Below, piece by piece: positions 60,110 to 64,000 of a stretch of DNA of 64,000 nt; the stretch's first letter is position 1, and each line of letters starts with the position of its first letter. Made by a program: the position numbers and the translations under genes. Location of the stretch: the NCBI RefSeq assembly GCF_900101745.1, contig NZ_FNAD01000003.1, positions 401,079-465,078 of the forward strand. The letters are read 5' to 3'. Under the pieces are notes generated by a model. The model worked only from the letters and a program-made list of their open reading frames with translations. It had not been told where the DNA came from and ran no database searches. Origin of the DNA: Glycomyces harbinensis. Lineage in GTDB: Bacteria; Actinomycetota; Actinomycetes; Mycobacteriales; Micromonosporaceae.

Positions 60110-62554
60110 TTAACCCTTGTCGGCCGCGACCGGTTCGGCCCCGTGCTCCACGTGGGGGTGGCGGCGCTCCAGCGAAGCGCCCTCCACGTCCACGTCGGGC
60201 AGGATGCGGTCGAGCCACTTCGGCAGCCACCAGGCCTTGTCGCCCGCGAGGTGCATGAGCGCCGGGATGAGCAGCATCCGCACCACGAACGCGTCGACCA
60301 GGACGCCGAAGGCCATCGCGAAGCCGATCGGCCGGATCATCGCGCTGTGGGAGAACATGAAGCCGCCGAACACGGCGATCATGATGATCGCCGCGGCGGT
60401 GACCACCGCGCGCCCGGCCTGGAGGCCCTGCACGACCGCGAGCCGCGCGGGCGCGCCGTGCGCGTACGCCTCCCGCATCCCCGAGCCCAGGAACAGCATG
60501 TAGTCCATCGCGAGCCCGAACAGGATGCCCACCAGCAGGGTCGGCAGGAAGTTCAGGATCGGGCCGGGGCTCTCCACGCCGAACACGCCTGCGAGCCAGC
60601 CCCACTGGTAGATCGCGACCACGCCGCCGAGCGCGGCGAAGTACGACAGGATGAACCCGAGGGTCGCGATGACCGGCACGTAGATCGACCGGAACACCAG
60701 GACCAGGATGATCAGCGACAGGCCCACGACCACCACGAGGTACAGCGGCAGCGCGTCGGCGAGCTTGTCGGAGACGTCGATGTTGCCGCTGGCCGAGCCC
60801 GCGACCCCGATGTCGTAGACGCCGTCGATCGGCGAGAGGTCCCGCAGCGAGTGCACCAGTTCCTCAGTGGACTCACTGGTGGGGCCGTCCTCCGGCACCA
60901 CCTGGAACGCGGCCACCGAACCGTCCTCATTGGCCCCGATCGGGGCCACCGCGACCACGTCGTCCTGCTCGAACAGGGCCTGGGCCACCGCGATCTGGTG
61001 CGCGGTCAGCTCCGCCTCGTCCGCCGAGGGCGGCAGGTCCGCGACCACCAGCAGCGGGCCGTTGACGCCCGCCCCGAACGACTCCGACACGGCCTCGTAC
61101 GCCTGGTACTGCGTCGAGTCGTGCGCCTCGGTCGACCCGTCGGGCAGGTTGAGCCGCAGGTCCAGGGCCGGGATCGCCAGGATCAGGAGCCCGACCACGC
61201 TCGCGACCACGATCCCGATCGCGCCGAGCACCGTGAACTGGCGCGGCGCCTTGGGCTTCTTCACCGGCCCGTCGCCCGCGACCGCGGCCCGGTCCTTGCG
61301 GCCCAGCACCCGCTTCCCCACGAGGCCGAGCAGCGCTGGCGTGAGCGTCACGGCCACCAGGACCGCGACGACGATGCACATCGCCCCGACGGTGCCCATG
61401 AGGCCGAGGAACGGCACGCCGGTGACGTTGAGCGCCAGCAGCGCGATCACCACGGTCGCCCCCGCGAACACCACCGCGTTGCCCGAGGTGCCGTTCGCGA
61501 GCGGGATCGACTCCTCCAGGTCGTAGCCGTCCTTCAACTGGCGCCGGTGCCGGTTGATGATGAACAGCGAGTAGTCGATGCCCACGGCCAGACCCAGCAT
61601 GATGCCGAGGATCGGCGTCACCGAGGTCATCTCGACCACGCCCGACAGCGACATGGCCGCCATCGCGCCGACCCCGACGCCCACGAGCGCGTTGAGGATC
61701 GGCAGCCCCGCACCGATCAGCGTGCCCAGCATGACGATCAGAACCACCGCTGCCACGACCAGGCCGATGGCCTCGCCGACGCCGAAGACCTCCGGGACGC
61801 CCCCGGCGATCTCGGTCGAGTAGTCGACCTGGACGCCCTCGATCGGATCGTCCTCGAACACGCCCGTCAAGCCCGCCTTGGTCTCGTCCGAAAGGGACAT
61901 CGACTCCTCGGAGAACTGCACCGAGGCGATCGCCGCCGTCCCGTCCTCCGAGACCGTGCGGATCTCCGCGGCCGTCGCCATCAGGGCCGCGCCCTGCTCC
62001 AGCTGGGTCCGCTGCGCCTCGAGCTCGGCGCGCCCCTGGTCGAGCGCGGCCTGCTGCGCGTCGAGCTCGGCCAGCGCCTCCCCGTCCGCGCCGGCCGCCT
62101 CGGCCCCCTGGCGGGCCGCGTCGAGCTCCGCCTGGCCGGCGTCGAGCTCGTCCAGCCCGGCCTCGATCTGGGACAGCCCCGAGGTCATCGCCTCGGCCTG
62201 CGTCGAGCGCTCGGCCTCGGTCGTGAACGGGTCCATGACGCCCTCGACGCCTTCGACGTCCGCGACCTCGGTGAGCGCCTTGCCGATCGCCTCCTGCTGC
62301 TCGGCGCTGAAGGCGCCGTCCTCGGCCTGGAAGACGATGGTGCCCGAGCCGCCCGCGGCCTCGGGGAACTCCTCGGCGAGGCGGTCGGTCACCTCGGCGG
62401 TCGGGATGTCGGGGATGGTGATGGCGGTGGTGAGCGTCCCGCCCCAGAGCGCGTAGGCGGCGCCCGCGGCGGCGAGCACGAGCACCCACGCCGCGATCAC
62501 CGTCTTCGCGCGCCGGGCGGCGAGGCGCCCTATCCGGAACAGCAGTTCGGCCAT
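60110..62554 (-). CDS. MMPL family RND transporter
   Basis: An 814-residue RND-type exporter with 12 membrane helices in two sets. The first helix is VIAAWVLVLAAAGAAYALWG. The outer loop after helix 1 contains a coiled coil of about 80 residues rich in Ala, Glu and Gln (LDELDAGQAELDAARQGAEA), as in actinobacterial MMPL proteins. Helix-4 region GIDYSLFIINRHRRQLKDGY and the second-half equivalent GLAMDYMLFLGSGMREAYAH hold the proton-relay Asp-Tyr pairs. It probably exports a lipid or drug. It follows a TetR gene by 43 bases in the same direction, and GAAGGA precedes the start. Confidence 0.93.
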   Translation of the reverse strand: MAELLFRIGRLAARRAKTVIAAWVLVLAAAGAAYALWGGTLTTAITIPDIPTAEVTDRLAEEFPEAAGGSGTIVFQAEDGAFSAEQQEAIGKALTEVADVEGVEGVMDPFTTEAERSTQAEAMTSGLSQIEAGLDELDAGQAELDAARQGAEAAGADGEALAELDAQQAALDQGRAELEAQRTQLEQGAALMATAAEIRTVSEDGTAAIASVQFSEESMSLSDETKAGLTGVFEDDPIEGVQVDYSTEIAGGVPEVFGVGEAIGLVVAAVVLIVMLGTLIGAGLPILNALVGVGVGAMAAMSLSGVVEMTSVTPILGIMLGLAVGIDYSLFIINRHRRQLKDGYDLEESIPLANGTSGNAVVFAGATVVIALLALNVTGVPFLGLMGTVGAMCIVVAVLVAVTLTPALLGLVGKRVLGRKDRAAVAGDGPVKKPKAPRQFTVLGAIGIVVASVVGLLILAIPALDLRLNLPDGSTEAHDSTQYQAYEAVSESFGAGVNGPLLVVADLPPSADEAELTAHQIAVAQALFEQDDVVAVAPIGANEDGSVAAFQVVPEDGPTSESTEELVHSLRDLSPIDGVYDIGVAGSASGNIDVSDKLADALPLYLVVVVGLSLIILVLVFRSIYVPVIATLGFILSYFAALGGVVAIYQWGWLAGVFGVESPGPILNFLPTLLVGILFGLAMDYMLFLGSGMREAYAHGAPARLAVVQGLQAGRAVVTAAAIIMIAVFGGFMFSHSAMIRPIGFAMAFGVLVDAFVVRMLLIPALMHLAGDKAWWLPKWLDRILPDVDVEGASLERRHPHVEHGAEPVAADKG

Positions 62555-62597
62555 GGCAGTCCTTCGGGTGTTGTGGACGGAAAGTGAAGCGGCGGCG

Positions 62598-63230
62598 CTA
62601 CACGGCGGCGTGGCCGTGTCGCACCTTGTCGAGCAGGCGGTCCAGAAGCTCCCGCCACACGCGGTGGGAGTGCTCGTCGACGACGGCTCCGGTGGCGTCG
62701 TACCAGTGTCGGTGGATAACGATGAGGCCGCTGGCGATCGAGCCGACCAGCAGGTGCACGTGGAGTTCGTCGGCCTCGGGGTGGCGCTCGGTGATCTGGC
62801 GGGCCAGCAGTGCGCTCAATTCGGTGAACGCGCGCAGGAGCATCACGGCCGAGCGCGGGGGCGGCGGGTCCTGGACCCCGCCGAAGACCCGCGTCAGGTA
62901 CGCCATCGGCTCGACGAGCTCGACGTCGCGGAGGGTCTCGGCGACCTCGTCCAGGATCGAGGCGCCCTCGACCGAGCCGGAGCCGAGCGCGACCTGCTCG
63001 AACAGGCCGCCGAGCAGTTCGCCGCACACCGCGATGTGGAGGTCGTCGAGCGTGGCGAAGTGGTTGAAGACGGTGCGCCGCGAGACGTTCGCCCGCTCGG
63101 CCAGCTCCTCGACGGTGAAGTCGGTGCCCTCGGTCTCCCGCATGAGCGCCGCGGCCGCGTCGATGATCGCGCGGTGGTGGCGCTCCCGCAGGAGCGAGCG
63201 GCGGTCGGTGGTCGGCGGAGTCGGCGGCAC
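62598..63230 (-). CDS. TetR family transcriptional regulator
   Basis: A 210-residue TetR regulator. DNA-binding domain: HHRAIIDAAAALMRETEGTD, FTVEELAERANVSRRTVFNH, FATLDDLHIAVCGE. GTG 63230 is the start. It lies directly upstream of and co-oriented with the MMPL transporter, so it likely represses a two-gene unit; a 13-base dyad sits 22 bases before its start. The inducer is probably a substrate of the exporter (inference). Confidence 0.92.
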   Translation of the reverse strand: MPPTPPTTDRRSLLRERHHRAIIDAAAALMRETEGTDFTVEELAERANVSRRTVFNHFATLDDLHIAVCGELLGGLFEQVALGSGSVEGASILDEVAETLRDVELVEPMAYLTRVFGGVQDPPPPRSAVMLLRAFTELSALLARQITERHPEADELHVHLLVGSIASGLIVIHRHWYDATGAVVDEHSHRVWRELLDRLLDKVRHGHAAV

Positions 63231-63251
63231 GGGGCCACCCTACCCACTCGA

Positions 63252-63264
63252 TGCACTCAGTGCA
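63252..63264. promoter_or_regulatory. TetR-type operator upstream of the TetR-MMPL unit
   Basis: TGCACT (63252-63257), C, AGTGCA (63259-63264): a perfect inverted repeat 22 bases before the GTG of the TetR gene. Confidence 0.6.
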
Positions 63265-63432
63265 ACTTGTTCACCGGGCGTTCGCCGCCGCTGTCGCGGC
63301 ACGTCGGGCGGTGCGCGGACGGGGGTCTTGCGAAACCGCACGCAGGTTATGTAAATTGAAGAAATTAAATATCACGAGCATCGATGTCCAGGGCGCCGAA
63401 CCATCGTGATCCATCCCTCCGAAGGAGCGAAC

Positions 63433-64000
63433 ATGTCAGCATCCGCAGCCGTCCGAAGACGGCCGACCCTCACCAGGTCCCGACGCCTGCTCCTCGCGAT
63501 CGCCGTGGTCGCGATCGGGGCGCTCGCGGCCGGCTCCCTGAGCGTCTGGAACGGCGCGAAGGCCCAGGCCGTCGAGGTCGGCACCTGGTACAACATCGAG
63601 TCCCGCCACTCGGGCCTGGTGCTCGGCATCCGGGCCGCCTCGACCGCCAACGGCGCCGAACTCGTCCAATGGAACGCGAACGGCTCCACCGACCAGCAGT
63701 TCCGCTTCCTCGACTCAGGCGACGGCTACTACCGTATTCAGGCCCGGCACTCCAATAAGGTCGTCGACGTCGCCTCCGGCAGCACCGCCGACGGCGCGCT
63801 GGTCCAGCAGTGGGGCGACGCGAACTCCACGAACCAGCAGTGGCGCGTCACCGAGAGCGGCGGCTACGCCACGTTCGTCAACCGCGCCACCGGCAAGGCC
63901 CTCGACCTCTGGGAGTGGTCGACCGTCAAGGGCGCCAGGGTCTCCCAGTACACGCCCACCGGCGGCGTCAACCAGCAGTGGAAGCTCGTCAAGGCCGGCG
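63433..64000 (+). CDS. Secreted ricin-type beta-trefoil lectin protein (3' end outside window)
   Basis: The frame opens at ATG 63433 with GAAGGAG 6 bases upstream and runs off the window end, giving at least 189 residues. Residues 1-45 are a long signal peptide (basic VRRRPTLTRSRR, then LLLAIAVVAIGALAAGSL, cleavage near AKAQA). From residue 50 a ricin-B lectin domain begins (TWYNIESRHSGLVLGIRAAS), with the repeated QQF/QQW endings: TDQQFRF, TNQQWRV and VNQQWKL. In actinomycetes such domains often sit on secreted glycosidases, so a catalytic part may follow beyond the edge. Confidence 0.9.
   Translation, partial: MSASAAVRRRPTLTRSRRLLLAIAVVAIGALAAGSLSVWNGAKAQAVEVGTWYNIESRHSGLVLGIRAASTANGAELVQWNANGSTDQQFRFLDSGDGYYRIQARHSNKVVDVASGSTADGALVQQWGDANSTNQQWRVTESGGYATFVNRATGKALDLWEWSTVKGARVSQYTPTGGVNQQWKLVKAG

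Noticed and set aside
57813..60605. A 930-codon reverse frame across the glycine-rich gene
   Set aside because: It spans two genes and the terminator between them and reads as Ala/Val/Gly repeats produced by the opposite strand.
60014..62587. An 857-codon forward frame
   Set aside because: Antisense to the MMPL transporter and made almost entirely of His, Arg, Asp and Gly; no family features.

Overview
The window is high-GC DNA with short intergenic gaps, many GTG starts, frequent ATGA/GTGA stop-start overlaps and strong GC-rich hairpin terminators. Family content points to a filamentous-type actinomycete: a SARP regulator, RNHCP proteins, Ku with a split LigD, ClpS-DUF2017, GPP34 and DUF1206 proteins, receptor Ser/Thr kinases and ESX-type secreted proteins. 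A Glycomycetaceae or Micromonosporaceae relative (Glycomyces or Stackebrandtia-like) is my best guess, but the genus cannot be fixed from the sequence alone. There is one tRNA gene (tRNA-Pro, TGG), no CRISPR array and no intact transposase.

Layout. 0-13 kb holds independent accessory and housekeeping units: an ArsR-type regulator (cut by the edge) divergent from an S41 peptidase, two APH-family phosphotransferases, a SARP regulator, a secreted SH3-like protein, a LysR regulator divergent from two aldo/keto reductases, a TetR/membrane-protein pair sharing a palindrome, an XRE regulator divergent from an SDR, then tRNA-Pro followed by a decayed stretch, a GPP34 protein and a small membrane protein.

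13.6-25 kb is a catabolic operon, nine overlapping or closely spaced genes plus a trailing MFS gene: a CUT1 ABC importer (binding lipoprotein, two permeases, ATPase), a short 6-phosphogluconate dehydrogenase, a 6-phospho-3-hexuloisomerase-like SIS protein, a MocR regulator, a zinc alcohol dehydrogenase and an FGGY gluconokinase-like kinase. The enzymes resemble the gntR-gntK-gntZ gluconate set, rebuilt around an ABC importer, so import and catabolism of an aldonate- or polyol-like compound is the working model.

25-30.7 kb carries two tandem RNHCP zinc-ribbon genes behind a promoter with a long leader (upstream ORF plus hairpin), a sigma-factor relic, a DUF1206 membrane protein, a TetR/SDR divergent pair, and an Rrf2 regulator whose promoter shares a 20-bp motif with the promoter of a second SDR unit. 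30.7-43.4 kb holds two membrane Ser/Thr kinases (one with three Cys-containing repeats outside the cell), a ricin-like membrane protein and an FHA protein, a large catalase, the NHEJ set (Ku divergent from ligase and polymerase genes) and an azoreductase/TetR pair.

43.4-64 kb contains a large DUF4132/MolR-like protein, a small inverted-repeat element, an RHH-VOC-MFS operon, a LacI-controlled ABC permease and glycosidase operon lacking its own ATPase, ClpS-DUF2017, an ArsR-type regulator, a two-gene ESX-type secretion substrate locus with a very glycine-rich protein, a TetR-MMPL pair, and the start of a secreted ricin-type lectin running off the end. Several broken genes and two reading frames that run antisense through a neighbouring regulator are noted.
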